The notes under the pieces were generated by a model. That model saw only the letters and a program-made list of their open reading frames with translations, was not told where the DNA came from and made no database searches. Shown piece by piece: positions 37,069 through 49,049 of a stretch of DNA of 64,000 nt. Position 1 is the first letter of the stretch, and every line of letters begins with the position of its first letter. The position numbers were made by a program, and so were the translations under genes. The stretch spans positions 434,001 to 498,000 of the forward strand of contig NW_025954961.1 of assembly GCF_022376445.1 (NCBI RefSeq). The letters are read 5' to 3'. This stretch comes from Fomitopsis serialis. Lineage: Eukaryota > Basidiomycota > Agaricomycetes > Polyporales > Fomitopsidaceae.

Positions 37069-38375
37069 CTACTTGATGTCGAGGCAGGTCGTCTCCACAA
37101 TGATGTCGGTGACGCGGTAAGGGTCTGCGAAAATTTGTGAGACAAAATATCGCCAAGGTGAGATTGCTCTGCGTACCGATGTTAGAGGCAGGACGCCTAT
37201 CCTCGAGGTAGCCGTAACCCTGGGCACCGACATGCCTGGGGATACGGATAGACGCGCCACGGTTGGCAACGCCGGAGCTGAAGGTGCCAATGTGGCCAGT
37301 CTCATGACGGCCGGTGAGACGGAGGTCGTTGTCCTCGCCGTACACCGCGATGTGCTCCATGTGACGCTTGCTCATCTTCTCGATGGCCTCCTCGATGTGC
37401 TTCATGCCTCCGGGCTCGCGCATCGCCTTGGTGGAGTAGTTGGTGTGGCAGCCGGCGCCGTTCCAGTCGCCCGAGAGGGGCTTGGGGTGGAAGGAGACCT
37501 TGACGCCCCACTGCTCGGCGATGCGGACGAGCAGGTAACGGGCCATCCAGAGGTGGTCACCCATGGAGATGCCCTCGCACGGGCCGACCTGGAACTCCCA
37601 CTGGGAGGGCATGACCTCCGCGTTGATACCGGAAATGTTCACACCGGCGTAGAGGCAGGCGCGGTAGTGGGCCTCAATCAGGTCACGGGCGAAGACCTTG
37701 CCCGCGCCTGTGTTGGGAGAACACAGCAAGATCCGTGATCAGCTTCTCACCGATGTCAGAACGAGCTCCGTATATGGCACGTACCGGCACCGCAGTAGTA
37801 GGGACCCTGGGGGCCAGGGAAACCACCCTTCGGCCAACCGAGGGGCGTGCCGTCCATGTCGAAGAGGGTGTACTCCTGCTCGAGACCGAACCAGGGAACG
37901 AAGTCCTTGGCAAGGTCCATGACCTTCTTGGCGTGGTGGCGGTAGTTGGTCCTGTTGGGGGTGCCGTCGTTGTTGTAGCACTCGGCGAGGACGATGATGT
38001 TGTCGCCGCCGCGGAAGGGGTCCTTGAAGATGGCGCGGGGCGGAGATAGACGTCGGAGTCATTGCCAGGGGACTGGTTGGTGGAGGAACCGTCGAAGTCC
38101 CAGATGCGGAGCTGCCCGATGTCGGTCACCTTTTTGGTGACAGTCTATGGAGCGCAGCCGTGTTAGACGACGCTGCGAGCAGTCGCGCGTGGTCCACATA
38201 CCGTGGTTTTGGAACGGAGACCGCCATCGCCGTCGATCCAGACGTCTGAAGGTGGGTGTGAGTCATTTCGAGTCAGCCTGAGATGCTACTGCACTGGCGT
38301 ACACTCAGCCTGGATCTTGTCGCCCTGGGGCAGGGCAAGGAAAGGAGCCAACAGGTCGGGGCGGTAGAGGGCCAT
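37069..38375 (-). CDS. GLN1: Glutamine synthetase
   Basis: Cytosolic enzyme that makes glutamine from glutamate, ammonia and ATP; the centre of nitrogen assimilation. ATG at 38375 opens [20 protein letters not shown]. Motifs: [55 protein letters not shown] (Glu metal ligands), [58 protein letters not shown] and [15 protein letters not shown]. It ends [13 protein letters not shown]. About 355 residues, the eukaryotic type II length. Five introns. One base seems missing near 38035 ([19 protein letters not shown]). Codon choice is strongly GC3-biased, as in highly expressed genes. Confidence 0.96.
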
Positions 38376-38816
38376 GTCTGCGACGATGGAGGATGGGGAG
38401 GTGGTGGAAGGGAGCAAGGACGGGCGGGCAGAGGCTTGGGGCTGTTGCGGGTTTACGACTATTTACACGGCTGTCGGGGCCCAGGAACCCTCCTCTGCCT
38501 TATCTTCGCGCGCTATCCCGTTCGATCGCCCACAGATCCCATCCGCCACATCTTCTACCCAACGTCCCCCCAATAATTTCTCCCCGCCGGCTGTCCGCGA
38601 ACCACACCGTCGCGAGCAACATTCCGGGTCAGGCGACGAGCCTCAACGCCGTTGTCAATTTTCGCGTGTGCCCGTGGACGAGTCACAACTCTTGCCAAGA
38701 GCGTTAACGCTTAGCGCACCAGTCATGGGGCTGGCCCCCTTGTCGCCGCACACCATACCATCCAAGGACATAAGTAATTCAATGCTAAGCGTAATATGCG
38801 CATCGACAAGGCAGCG
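38376..38816. other. Intergenic region between ERJ5 3' end and GLN1 promoter
   Basis: A 441-bp stretch that should contain the GLN1 promoter. Pyrimidine-rich tracts (TCTTCTACC, CCCCCC) precede the start. No GATA cluster was found by eye. Confidence 0.4.
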
Positions 38817-40249
38817 TTACCGCTTCTTTACCGCCTTTCTCCTACGTCCGCCAGCCATGGTAGCAGCTGTCCTACTGCCCTTCGTTGGCCCAGCCGTCCG
38901 CCGCTCTTGGGAGCCAGGGGCCCACTGCCTGGAACATCTGATCCTGTCCCGGAACCATCCTCGCTGTCATACGCTTCCCCATTGGTCTGGGTGTCACCTG
39001 GGTCGGATGCAGACGCGTCCTTTTTTGCGACCTTCCCGTAGAGGGTGATCAGCAGCGCGATGAACCACGTACCCCGCAGGGACGGCGGCGTCGCTGTGTC
39101 GCTGTTGACGGGATGCAGACCGCCATCGGGATCAAGCTATGTTGGCGGAGCATGGTAAGTAATTGGCGTGGCAGACATTGGGAAAAAGAGACTTACGTAG
39201 TAGACATCGTTCCCTTCGACCACCATGTCAACCAATTTGCCACCGACGACGTTGCCGTCCTCGTCCAATCGCGAATGTCCTCCCAGGTTGACTTTAACCT
39301 ACGTCGTGTTTTATTCTATGACATGTTTCGTGACACTGGCCAAAGTACACACCTTCCTCTGGCCCTCAGCCGTGGGGACCAGTTTTGCTCCCCATGCCTG
39401 GGAGCGAGCCTGGGACACGAGGGAATCTATCCTGGCAAGATCCCGCTTGTAGTTCAGAGATCGCACGAGGTACTGCAGACCGGAAGTGAGAATTGTCAGG
39501 AAGACGAAAACGAACTAGAAGCCAATCCGACGTTAGGCCCAGCGTCATACATCCTTCGCTGAGATACGTACGCCTAGCCCGGGCCGGAACCTCGAGTAGT
39601 AATATCCAGTGCCCCTCCACTTGGGTACACCGTTCTTGTAGAAAAAGTCATAGCTAACATGCACGTCATAAGTGATCGCACACACTCGATATCGACCCTA
39701 CGCACCGCTCCCGGCCTGCAGGGCTCCTCAGGATAGCGGCTATTACACCGAGTCTCGAGAAGCGTTCATGGGCTTTCTTGTCATTTGGGTTCTTGTCCGG
39801 ACTAAGGGGGATGCTCGATGGGAAAGCATATTCTCAGCATACCAAGAGACGTACTGAAGCTGTACACTCTTTTTCCTGTAAGCCTTCGAGATCTCTGGCA
39901 CGCTGGCAGTCGGCGGTACACCCAACCACGAATAGAACGTGGTCCCCTTCCCTGCGTGTCATATCGAGCATTTCAGAAAGACGCAAAACGCGCAATGCAG
40001 TTCATATACGGACCTTCAGAAGACTCCACCGCGCTCACGAGGTCGAATATCTCATGGTCTTCCTGTCGAGCTACTTAGGCCGACAGTCTACCAGTGTACA
40101 GCCAATGCATACCTTTGTCCATCTACAACGAAAATCAAGTCAGCCTTCCCGTCGCCAAGTGACGATCCAGACAGCCTCTGACGCGACACTCACGCTGCCA
40201 CGCATGCTACCAACGCGGCCAGGAGGAGACACGGTAGTAGGAGTCTCAT
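38817..40249 (-). CDS. ERJ5: ER membrane J-domain protein ERJ5
   Basis: DnaJ-family co-chaperone of the ER membrane. ATG at 40249 opens [18 protein letters not shown], a signal sequence. Short exons then give [19 protein letters not shown], and the J domain [20 protein letters not shown] and AYRKKSVQL. Beyond it are [20 protein letters not shown] and YSRFRPGL, followed by a membrane segment ([17 protein letters not shown]). A charged domain ([20 protein letters not shown]) leads to a second hydrophobic segment ([15 protein letters not shown]) and a basic end, [12 protein letters not shown]. One base seems missing near 38891; without it the protein would end 3 residues differently at 38828. 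The exact HPD triplet lies at the intron junction near 39800. It diverges from RRN7 over 365 bp. Confidence 0.9.
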
Positions 40250-40614
40250 CCCCACGTCTAGATGCTCCTGTCCACTCTTCCGAATATTCCAAAGACCAGC
40301 AAAGTGATGTGGAAAGAGGTTGAACGGGATTAACTTACGAGCCTAGAGAGAAGGGGAGAGAAGAGTTTGAAGACGCGCTGGTGAAACGCGATCACGACGC
40401 GAACAGCGTGCATGGTCCAGGTCCTCCGCGTGCTTTGATTGGTTACTTGAGTACAGACGCCCGTTCCTGTGCATTGCTGAGCGCTGGCGGCCGCACCTCG
40501 AGCGATCTTCAGCTTCTTGATGCGTCCTCATTTCATCCAGGTTTGCTCCAGGCAGCTCTCCAGACTTCAGGGTCTCAGCTCAGTGGCTGGGGACAGTACA
40601 TAGAAAGTCCGCTC
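40250..40614. promoter_or_regulatory. Divergent promoter ERJ5 / RRN7
   Basis: A 365-bp region between opposed starts. It contains the sequence TTGATTGGTTACTTG with an inverted CCAAT (about 40437-40441). No TATA box was seen. Confidence 0.45.
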
Positions 40615-42906
40615 ATGGCCCCTCGTCGACGCTGCCCTATCTGCGGCTCGAAGCAGTGGCATAAGGAGCCTTCCAGTGGACTGATCACCTGTAGGGAGGG
40701 GCATGTTCTGCAGGTAGTCACCGCTCTGCGTCGATATCTGACTTGTTGATGAGTTTTTGTAGAACTATCGTAACGAGACGAGGGAAGTCACCGAGCTCGG
40801 CCCGCACGCGCTGAAGAAACGCGCTCTGAAGTCGACCCGGAAAAAGAAAGAGAAGGAGAGTAAAGCAGACCCGAGACGTCAGTGCCGTTTGCTGCTGTAA
40901 ATGCTCCATCCACCTGTCTGATATGTTTCCGATGCAGTCTACCATGGCGACCGCGCGCGGTATCACTACTTTCAGTGCCTGCAGTTGATTTTGCGAATGC
41001 AAGTAGCGGCCCTCATACGGTTATGGGGACTGCCACCAGAGTTTGAGGTAAGCATATGGTTTGTGTGCGCATCAATCACGTCCATGCCCTGACCGTCTGC
41101 CAGATCGTCTGCCGAGAATATGGGCAATGCACCTCAGCCTGCTTCCTGACCCGCCTCCAGCGGAACCTCTGTCGGCCGCGCAACACTCATCAGACTCCCC
41201 AGAGCCAAAGCCAGACCAACCCCATCACGAGGATTTGCCAGACCACAGAGGAAGCGACGACGAAGGGGATCCCGACAAGACCGCCGAGCCTGCCAATAGC
41301 GAGTCATCCTCGTCGACGAGTGACGAGGAGGATGACCCGGAAATGGTGGAGCTCATGCGACAGGCGGAGGAGGCGTCCTCCTCGTCCGACGAGGAGGGTG
41401 AGGGCGAGGAGGGTGAACAAAAGAAGGTACCCGCTCACCGTACGAAAAAGAAGACTTTGGAAGGAAGTACGACTTGCCGGTGAACAACCTCGCAGTGCTG
41501 GTAGTGGCTTGCTGGACACTGCGACTACCCGTGACATACATGGACTTCGTGAGGTAGGACGATTGCATTCGTCGGGGAGTGTTTTCGCGCTGATCCTTAG
41601 GTAACGGCAGACTGGTTGAGGCTTACGATCTCCCGTACCTCGACCCGATCCGACTCCTCCCTGAAAGCGTTACTACCCACTCACGAAACATACGAAGAGC
41701 GCACTGTCTCCCGAGGTAGTCACTCTTTCATATCGCTCCTGAAGCATCTAATCGTCTTCAGCATGCGCCATTAGTCATACTTCTACATGGCCTCGCAGCA
41801 AGGCTCGCTAAACTCATGTACTCCACATACCAAGTGCAAATCCCAGAAATGAATGCAGCGCCGACGTTATGGCGAGCCGTGCGCTCTCTATGCGGACGCG
41901 TATGTTGTAGTCCTAACGCTGCGGGCGTAACTGAACACATCATTCCAGCGACACTCTACGTGTTGACCAAGAAGGTCGCTCGCGTACTGTCAGTGCCTTT
42001 AACATTGCACCGTACGCTCGCCTCACCTCTGCAACGCGCCAAGAAGAAAGATCCGACGTGGCATAAATTTGACAACGCTGTCCCTGAGGTCTCTCTGATA
42101 GCCACCGTGATCGTCGTTCTCAAACTGGTGTATGGGCTGGATGACAAAACCAGGTAAGAGTGGCTTACGCTGCCGTCCGTGTCTCAGCTGACCCCGAACC
42201 AGAGCACCCAAGGAAAGAACTGACCCGGCATGTTCCCTACCTCGTGTAGACGAGCTTCTGGATTGTATCAAGAATCTGGACGATACAGCACAAGAACACC
42301 ATCGGTTCTCTGCTACTTTGCCATTGTAAGCAGTTCTGTAATGAGTTTCCCACTCTGATCTCGACATAGGGCAAGGTCCGTCCATGATATGGACGACAAT
42401 GCACTTGACAACTACTTGGCTTTCTGCGAGAAGGCCCTTCTGCCGCTTGAGGATCGGACGGTAGGTGAGTCAGAGTGATCTGCCTGGATGGTTTCCAGCG
42501 ATTGTGAGGGATCCGTCGTAATGCGTCACTGGTCTATTCTTAGAACGGAATGCAGCAACAACTTTCTTCCCTCTTTCCTTGGAAGACAAGGAGAGGCAGG
42601 AGAAGACACACACCCCGACGGCCGAGCCTACCACTTTGCAAGCGACATTACTCGTTGACGATGCTGACGACTACCTGCGTCCTGGAGAGAAATACCGATC
42701 TACAACACCCTTGACGCACTCGGCTCCTGCCTGAACAATATGACATGGTGATCAAGCGGGCGGCACATTGGTGCGGCGTCCATGACGACTACGTCGCTGG
42801 TGTAGTCGAGAGGTTCGAGCGACGGTTGTTGCGCTGGTGGTCCAGGAGGACCGACCGAGAAGACGCAGAAACCGATGACCAGGCAGACGAAGACGGACCA
42901 GTGTAA
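40615..42906 (+). CDS. RRN7: RNA polymerase I core factor subunit RRN7
   Basis: TFIIB-like subunit of the Pol I core factor, needed to start 35S rRNA transcription. ATG at 40615 opens MAPRRRCPICGSKQWHKEPS then GLITCREGHVLQNYRNE, the zinc ribbon. The B-reader-like basic stretch ALKSTRKKKEKESKADPR follows, then YHYFQCLQLILRMQVAALIR and LWGLPPEFE, and a long Asp/Glu/Ser-rich insert. The cyclin-fold part has LPVNNLAVLVVACWTLRLPV, TYMDFVR and VSLIATVIVVLKLVYGLDD. The end includes WCGVHDDYVAGVVERFERRL. At least four bases seem missing (near 41118, 41465, 42694, 42723); repair gives ICRE.IWAMHLSLLPDPPP and EKY.PIYNTLDALG. Stop TAA at 42904. Confidence 0.88.
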
Positions 42907-44035
42907 TCTACATGATCAGAGCTGTGCGTGGCAAAGCCTTGTCTGTCAGGCTTCATTGTTCATGTGTGGGCAGCAGGCTTTGCCCGCCCTCATTGGCTGC
43001 AGTGTCACCGATCTGTACGCGAGAGCTGCAGGTATTCCATCGATCTACAGAACATTCCTTGGTTGGGCACTAGTGAGGAAACCATTACGACTGACATGTA
43101 CGGGCGGTCAGTCCAATGAATTCCTAGCCGTCGGGAGCGCTGCGAGAGAATCAGGGTTTCAACGGGAACTAGGCGTTTTTGGTGTTAGGGGGACGGACTC
43201 GGAGGTTACGATCAGCGCCGGCATCCGACGGGTCAGTACTCTTGCCCTGCGCGCATAAGTCTAATACGTATGGGGGCCACGGCGACTTTCAAAAAGCAGC
43301 ACCGTTGAACGAGACAATACCTCACCCCTGCATGTTTTTGTACGTGCTATAGGAGGCTATAGGTATGGTTGCAATCTAGATCAGTCCAATGACGGGTTGC
43401 ATAGCTCCGACCCGCATACTGGCGGGACTTACGGCGACACATGAACACCATAGACAGCTGCTAATGGTAAACGGACAATGCCCTGGATTTAGATAATCGG
43501 GTCGTTCCACCATCCGTCGTGCTGTGCAACGTCGGGTTTCTCGCAGAGTTTCAATCGCAGCGCCCCACGCCCAAGTCTTGTCTCACACAGCCCCGCACCC
43601 ACTCACTTTCAGGAACGCATATGAAGTTGGCTCTCGTTGCCTCGACCAGCACTGGCGACTACTGGCGACCCAATCAGATGAACTCCTTTCCACCGGGCTA
43701 GCGCAACTTCCTGTTGTGGCGATGCTCGAGGGTACGCGTGCCTTCGGGATTGCCGCGCTCCCCGACATGGAGACCACGCTAGTGTGGTAAGTACTACGAT
43801 TCGTCGACCCTCTGATTTGCCGGTTCCATAAGGATGTCATCGAATTTGAGACCATTCTAACTTTGCTATGCATCGCTCAGGGGCGACCCCGACCGGGATG
43901 CTGCGGCATATGATCGTGTATAAAGCCTGCGGTGAGGTTAGGTGACCTCTATCAGCCTCTATCTGCGGTTCGCCCTCTTCCTCGCCATCGCACCTCCTTT
44001 TGTTTGATCTTCTGCTCTTTGATCCTCCGAGCAGC
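42907..44035. other. Intergenic region RRN7 / first cupin
   Basis: 1.1 kb without a supported gene. Plus-strand open stretches (for example about 42875-43258 and 43524-43790) have no motif and poor start contexts. The only clear element is the TATA box at 43919-43924. Confidence 0.45.
43919..43924 (+). promoter_or_regulatory. TATA box of first cupin gene
   Basis: TATAAA 117 bp before the ATG at 44036. The second cupin has the same box 114 bp before its ATG, which supports both. Confidence 0.65.
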
Positions 44036-45453
44036 ATGTTCTACTCATTGCTTTTGCCAATGGCGCTCGCCGTTTCGGTCGTGACGGCTCAGACCACTAC
44101 GGACACGAACTCAGTGATCGGCGAGCTCATCACTGCTCCGAACCACAAAGGTCGTGTTGCCGATCTTCCCCAAGACTCTGATGTATGTACTGGGCTCCTC
44201 CTGAACGCACCTTATCGTCCTGACGTCGTTGATGTAGTTCGTATTCGATTTTGCGAATCCCCCGACTGCCGCTATAACCAAGGGTGCCGGCGGGCGCCTC
44301 GTCCTCGCATCCGTCGCGACCTTCCCTGCTTTGTTGGGTAACGGTATGTGCCCTGACCTTGATACGAAGGAACTGAATACGACGATCTTGCCAATATCTT
44401 AGGCATTGCTATTGCTTCTGGGTTCCTCGGGCCATGTGGGATGAACACCCCCCATACGCATCCAAGGGCCACCGAGTTTCTGTATGCAGTCAATGGCACG
44501 CTCACGAACGGGATGATCACGGAGACGGGCTCTCGTTTCATCATTAATAACGTCACGACGGATCAAGCAATGCTGCTGCCTCAGGTTCGTCCATTAACCT
44601 TCGGCTTTGCGTTGCAACGTACTGACGTGTAAGTGTAGGGCTCGATTCACTTCCAGTTCAACGACAACTGCGAACCGGTGCACTTTGTTTGTAAGTGGGA
44701 ACACTTCTATGATCCCACGCGTCGATCTCACGGTTTCCCAGCTGCTCTGAATAACGTAGACCCCGGTGTCCTGTTGGCTGCGCAAGGGTGTAAGTGTGCG
44801 GCGATAATGCATTTGTGTCATCACTAACATGTCTTCGCTAGTATTTGGCTTGCCTCCGGCTATCGTTGCTGCAACGCTTGGCCAGCTTGGTGTTGAGGAA
44901 GTGGCTGGCATTGCGACAATTGTAAGCCCCTCTTCCCTACTGCCGGCGACATAAGCTCACACAAGTTGAAGATTCCTGATGACATCGCCTTTGGCTCCCA
45001 AGAATGTCTTGCGCGATGCGGCATCAACCCTGGTCAGCAGCCCACCAACGAGCAAGTTCCCCGTGTCTCTGGCAACGCTCTTCCCGCAGATATTATGACT
45101 GCTAGCGCATGGAGTCCGTCGGCACCACGCCCTACACGAACCAGAGCTCGAACCAGAGCCGGAGCGTCCTCGGGGCAGTAGCCGACTCTTCGTCTGGGTC
45201 CTCGACTTCTCCTCAAAGATGCAACCCGTTGAATTGCGCTCATCGCGGTTGTCGGTGTCATGGGCGCGGGCTACCTCGTCATTGCGGCCATGTTCTTCAT
45301 TCGCCGGAGTAACGAGAAGCAAACCGTTCATATTCTCGTCCTGTCATGAAGGGCCGCGCCCTCGTTCCCACTCTCGATGCCGAGGTCCACGACGACAAGC
45401 CTTATGACCCGGCCGATTCGCAACAGTCCTTCTACAGCCACATCCATGCATGA
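44036..45453 (+). CDS. Germin/spherulin-like cupin, membrane anchored (copy 1)
   Basis: Secreted single-domain cupin. ATG at 44036 opens MFYSLLLPMALAVSVVTAQ, a signal peptide. The germin box 1 is complete (GMNTPHTHPRATEFLYAVNG, two His, one Glu) and box 2 reads LPQGSIHFQFNDNC, giving the third His; all four metal ligands of germins are present. The second half has VNNV-type sequence, LFGLPPAIVAATLGQLGVEE, ECLARCGINPGQQPTNEQVP and a Ser-rich stalk. A predicted membrane helix (ALIAVVGVMGAGYLVIAAMF) and a cytosolic tail ending SFYSHIHA follow. At least two bases seem missing, near 45210 and 45331. Five or more introns. Germins include oxalate oxidases, but no activity can be claimed here. Confidence 0.86.
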
Positions 45454-46116
45454 TCGCCCTTGGTGTGTTCCTTGCAGTTGAGTCGCAGAGGTAGTTTTCT
45501 GGGCCTTTGTGGGGTCGATCCGGATCCAGAACGGACAAATCACCTTTTGTAGCCGTATGTACCTTTCTAGATCTAATTTATACTGCAACGCCCATTTTTG
45601 CTGCCAGGCTGTGTCATTTTCAACTGGATGTGCGGCCTGATGGTAGCGGCGTACCACATGTTTCGAAGTAGAGGCCCGAGTCCGTCGCTCGCCTCGGCAT
45701 CGGACAACAACGCTCACTTTGCTTGGTGATATAAATAGAGTCTTATGACGAGTAGCACGAAACATGTTTGGCATAGCCTTAAGGCCGACCGAGGAGTCCG
45801 GGTGTAGAATGAGTTGCTCCGGTGGCTGTAGTTCCATGCACGCATTGTCCAATCAGGCTAGTCCTCTGGTTCACCGAGAGTCTGTGGTTCAAGTTCACGC
45901 TTGAACTAACTATGGCATGCTCCTATGCAGCAAACGGTGCAGACGATTCGGCATGCAGATTGGAATATGCACAATGCACAATGAGACGCCAAGTCTCAGT
46001 GCTATAAATTGAGGTGCGATGGCGGCCTGCCAGTGCATCGGTTGCTCGAGAGCCTTCCGCCGATTCCAAAGAACACAGCGCATCCCTTTTGCCTATCTAT
46101 CGTTGACACTTACGCT
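45454..46116. other. Spacer between tandem cupins
   Basis: 663 bp, including the copy 1 3' end and the copy 2 promoter. No third copy or pseudogene fragment was recognised. Confidence 0.45.
46003..46008 (+). promoter_or_regulatory. TATA box of second cupin gene
   Basis: TATAAA 114 bp before the ATG at 46117, nearly the same spacing as in copy 1. Confidence 0.65.
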
Positions 46117-47487
46117 ATGTTGTCTCCTTTAATGCTTTCGCTTTCCCTGGCCGCGGCGTGTGCCACTGCCCAGACTACGACAAACACGACGTCCTTGATC
46201 GAGGAGCTCATCGTAGCCCCCGACCATGTCGACCGTGTCGCCGACCTTCCGAAGGACTCTGAGGTAAGTTTCATCCTACCTGATGTGGAGAGCGATGGTG
46301 AGACTTACTAAGCTCTACAGTTCGTTTTTGACTTCTTGAATCCTCCTGAATCCGGTGTTGTCCAGGGTGCTGCTGGACATCTAGTATTGGCATCGGTGTC
46401 AGACTTCCCAGCGCTCGTCGGTAACGGTGAGCAGCTCAATGTCAGGGTATGTTCGTATTTTGTTTTGATACGACACCAACCAGGTGTTGCACTACTCGCG
46501 GGCTTCCTTGGGCCTTGCGGGATGAACACGCCGCACACGCACCCGCGTGCAACCGAGTTTCTGTACTGTCAACGGCACGTTGCAGAATGGCATGCTCACC
46601 GAAACCGGATCACGATTCGTCGTCAACAACATGACGGCGGGTCAGGCAATGCTGTTGCCTCAGGTCGTAGGATTTGTTCGTCGAGCTGATAGCCACTGAC
46701 ACATGTTCAGGGCTCCGTTCACTTCCAATTCAATGATAATTGCGAACCTCTTCAATTCGTTTGTGAGTAATGTGTCGGAAGTACTGGGTGACGTACCTAT
46801 GTAACGCACAACAGCTGCACTTAATTCAGAGGATCCTGGAACCTTGCTTGCCGCACAAGGGTGTGAGTTCGGACAACCATATCTGAGAAGAATCCTACTA
46901 ACAACGATGACAGTGTTCGGCTTGCCTCCTGCATCGTCGCCGCGACTCTGGGCGAGATCGGTGTCGAAGAGGTCGCCAGTCTAGCAGAAATGGTGAGCAA
47001 CGCGTTTCATTGGCCTGTTGGTTCTAAACACTAAGATCATAACACAGATCCCTGATGACGTTGCTTACGGATCCCAAGAATGTCTGACGCGTTGCGGCAT
47101 TTCCATCGGCACTCAGCCGACAAACGAGCAAGTGCCTCGCGTTTCAGCAAATGCCCTACCTTCTGGATCGGTCAGTGCATGGACCGCCACCGCTACCTCG
47201 ACGTCTGCAGCGGAAGCCACGAATCTTGAAGGTCGTGATCTCCTTGGTGGCAATTCCTCTGGCGAGACAGCGCACTATGTCTCGACTCGGGCGTCACACC
47301 ACATTCCCAGAATGCATCGGGATACCACGCTGCCTTGACTGCGATGGTCATACTCGTCCTGATCATGGGGGCCGGCTACATCGGTCTTGCAGTGCTCTTC
47401 TGCGTGGCCCGGCACAAGGCCGCCAAGGGTAGTGGACAGCCTGAGGCTCGGTCGTGGATCAGACCGACGATGCAAACTGGACATTGA
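46117..47487 (+). CDS. Germin/spherulin-like cupin, membrane anchored (copy 2)
   Basis: Tandem paralogue of the gene at 44036, same strand and same layout. Signal peptide MLSPLMLSLSLAAACATAQ; then TTTNTTSLIEELIVAPDHVD, which parallels copy 1. Box 1 is GMNTPHTHPRATEFLYTVNG after adding one base near 46567, and box 2 is LPQGSVHFQFNDNC. Shared later blocks include FGLPPAIVAATLGEIGVEEV (one base missing near 46930) and ECLTRCGISIGTQPTNEQVP. The membrane helix is LTAMVILVLIMGAGYIGLAV, followed by a basic tail. The stop at 47487 is provisional; another frame stays open to 47565 (DAETRGAYGSTTLDG), which may be the true end. Introns fall at matching positions to copy 1. Confidence 0.84.
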
Positions 47488-48020
47488 CGCCTTACCTTGA
47501 CCAAGTACGACAGCGGAGACGCAGAGACACGTGGTGCTTATGGATCCACGACTCTTGATGGCTAGTGCCAACCTGAGCAATATTCCAAAGCAGACGAGTT
47601 GCCAGCTGAAGAGAGGGGCCGGGGCTGCGCTGTCGATGCCATGTAGCCAGATCACTAGAACGAGTAGCCGATTCACTCCATGTGATTGTTTATTTATTGG
47701 TATACTCCATGACGGACCAGGGTGCACGAGAGGACTTCAAAGACTCGGAATATACGAAACCAAGATGTACTTATATGGCGGATCGTGCCATCAGATCTGA
47801 ATCTTCGCGAGTTGCCGAGGGCCACAACTTGAACCAGAATGGTAGTCGTGTCGTTTGTTTCTCTCATGACCTGCTCTCATACAGTCATCTCTGAACTAGC
47901 AACGTTCAAATACTACCCCTCAATACCAATTTCTTCTAATCTCTGTAAAACTGTCCCTACAAGTCATGGTCGACATGTGGAGACACTGGCAACGACTACA
48001 ACCGGTACCAACCTTCGAGC
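47488..48020. other. Intergenic region cupin 2 / BTB gene
   Basis: 533 bp. It may include the true cupin 2 C-terminus up to 47565. The remainder is the presumed BTB promoter; upstream in-frame sequence to 47966 makes a longer start possible. Confidence 0.4.
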
Positions 48021-49049
48021 GATGGTCGGGCTTTCTTGGTCCAGTAGTGCGTCGGAAACCTACACTCGTGGCGCTCCCTGGTTCGAGGACGGCAACATCG
48101 TACTCCTGTCGGAACAGATCTCGTACAGGGTTCACCGAGGAGTACTGGCAAAGCATTCGGAGGTCTTCCGGTTTCTCCTCGAGGTTCCCCAGCCAGCAGA
48201 GGCGGAACGGTACGAAGGTTGTCCCATAGTCCAAATGAACGAACCCCGGATAAACTTTCAACTTTTCTGGATGCTCTATACAATGGGCCACAGTGTGTTC
48301 ATATCTCTCATGTCAAATGATCTATGTCATCTCATGTTCTTGGGTCGTGAATATAGCTACTTCAAGACCACCCAGCTGGACTTCGAACCGTAGCTACGAT
48401 GGTCCGTTTTGGACACAAATACGGCGTAGACGACCTATGCGAGGGTGGTCTTAGGCGGCTCCGGGATGCATTCCCGTCCCATTGCCCAATCCTCGCCTAC
48501 GACATTTGCAGGATCAGAGATGTCCTTCGTGGATTCCGGACCGAGGACGCCATCAGAGTCGTGAACCTAGCTCGCCTCACCTCTGCAAGCGGCATCCTAC
48601 CCACTGCCTTCTATATCTGCAGCCAGCTGGGTGTCAGCGATCTGTTTCGTCTGGCGCACCCTTTTCCGGCGTCGAACATGGAAGATCGTCTCTCCGCGGG
48701 TGACCTCGAACGTTGCCTTCACGGGAGGGAGCAACTATGCCTCAGGACTTACGAAGCGGTGATAAAGCTCGCCAGCGGTGTCTCTGGGGCGAGCGGGGAC
48801 TGTACGGCGAAGGAAACATGTCACAAGGCTAGGGAGCAAATACTCAACACCGTACTCGAGGAGTCAGCTGCACGTCCCGGTTCGAGGCTGTCCTGCGACA
48901 TCGATGTTCTGGGCTTTGCCAGGTCGTGCGACAGAGCACATAGGAAGCTTCTTTGCGAGCGGTGTATATCGGCACTGAATTGGTGGAACTGCCAGGAACG
49001 AGAAGCGATATTCCGTGACTTGCCCGCAATATACAATCTGGCATCCTAA
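48021..49049 (+). CDS. BTB/POZ domain protein (basidiomycete expansion type)
   Basis: Protein-interaction module gene of the kind expanded in mushroom-forming fungi. The BTB domain starts PWFEDGNIVLLSEQISYRVH, RGVLAKHSEVFR, and continues VQMNEPRINFQLFWMLY. After an intron (about 48295-48357) the text gives SYFKTTQLDFE then VATMVRFGHKYGVDDLCEGG. The C-terminal part is a helical BACK-like region common to the family (SASGILPTAFYICSQLG, RCLHGREQLCLRTYEAVIKL, CDRAHRKLLCERCISALNWW) ending IFRDLPAIYNLAS. One base seems missing near 48387 (LDFE.TVATM); an alternative acceptor near 48367 would avoid the break but lose the YFKTTQLDF block. About 310 residues. Confidence 0.8.

Noticed and set aside
42875..43258. 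127-codon plus-strand reading frame after RRN7
   Set aside because: Overlaps the RRN7 end, no family features, and composition unlike neighbouring genes.
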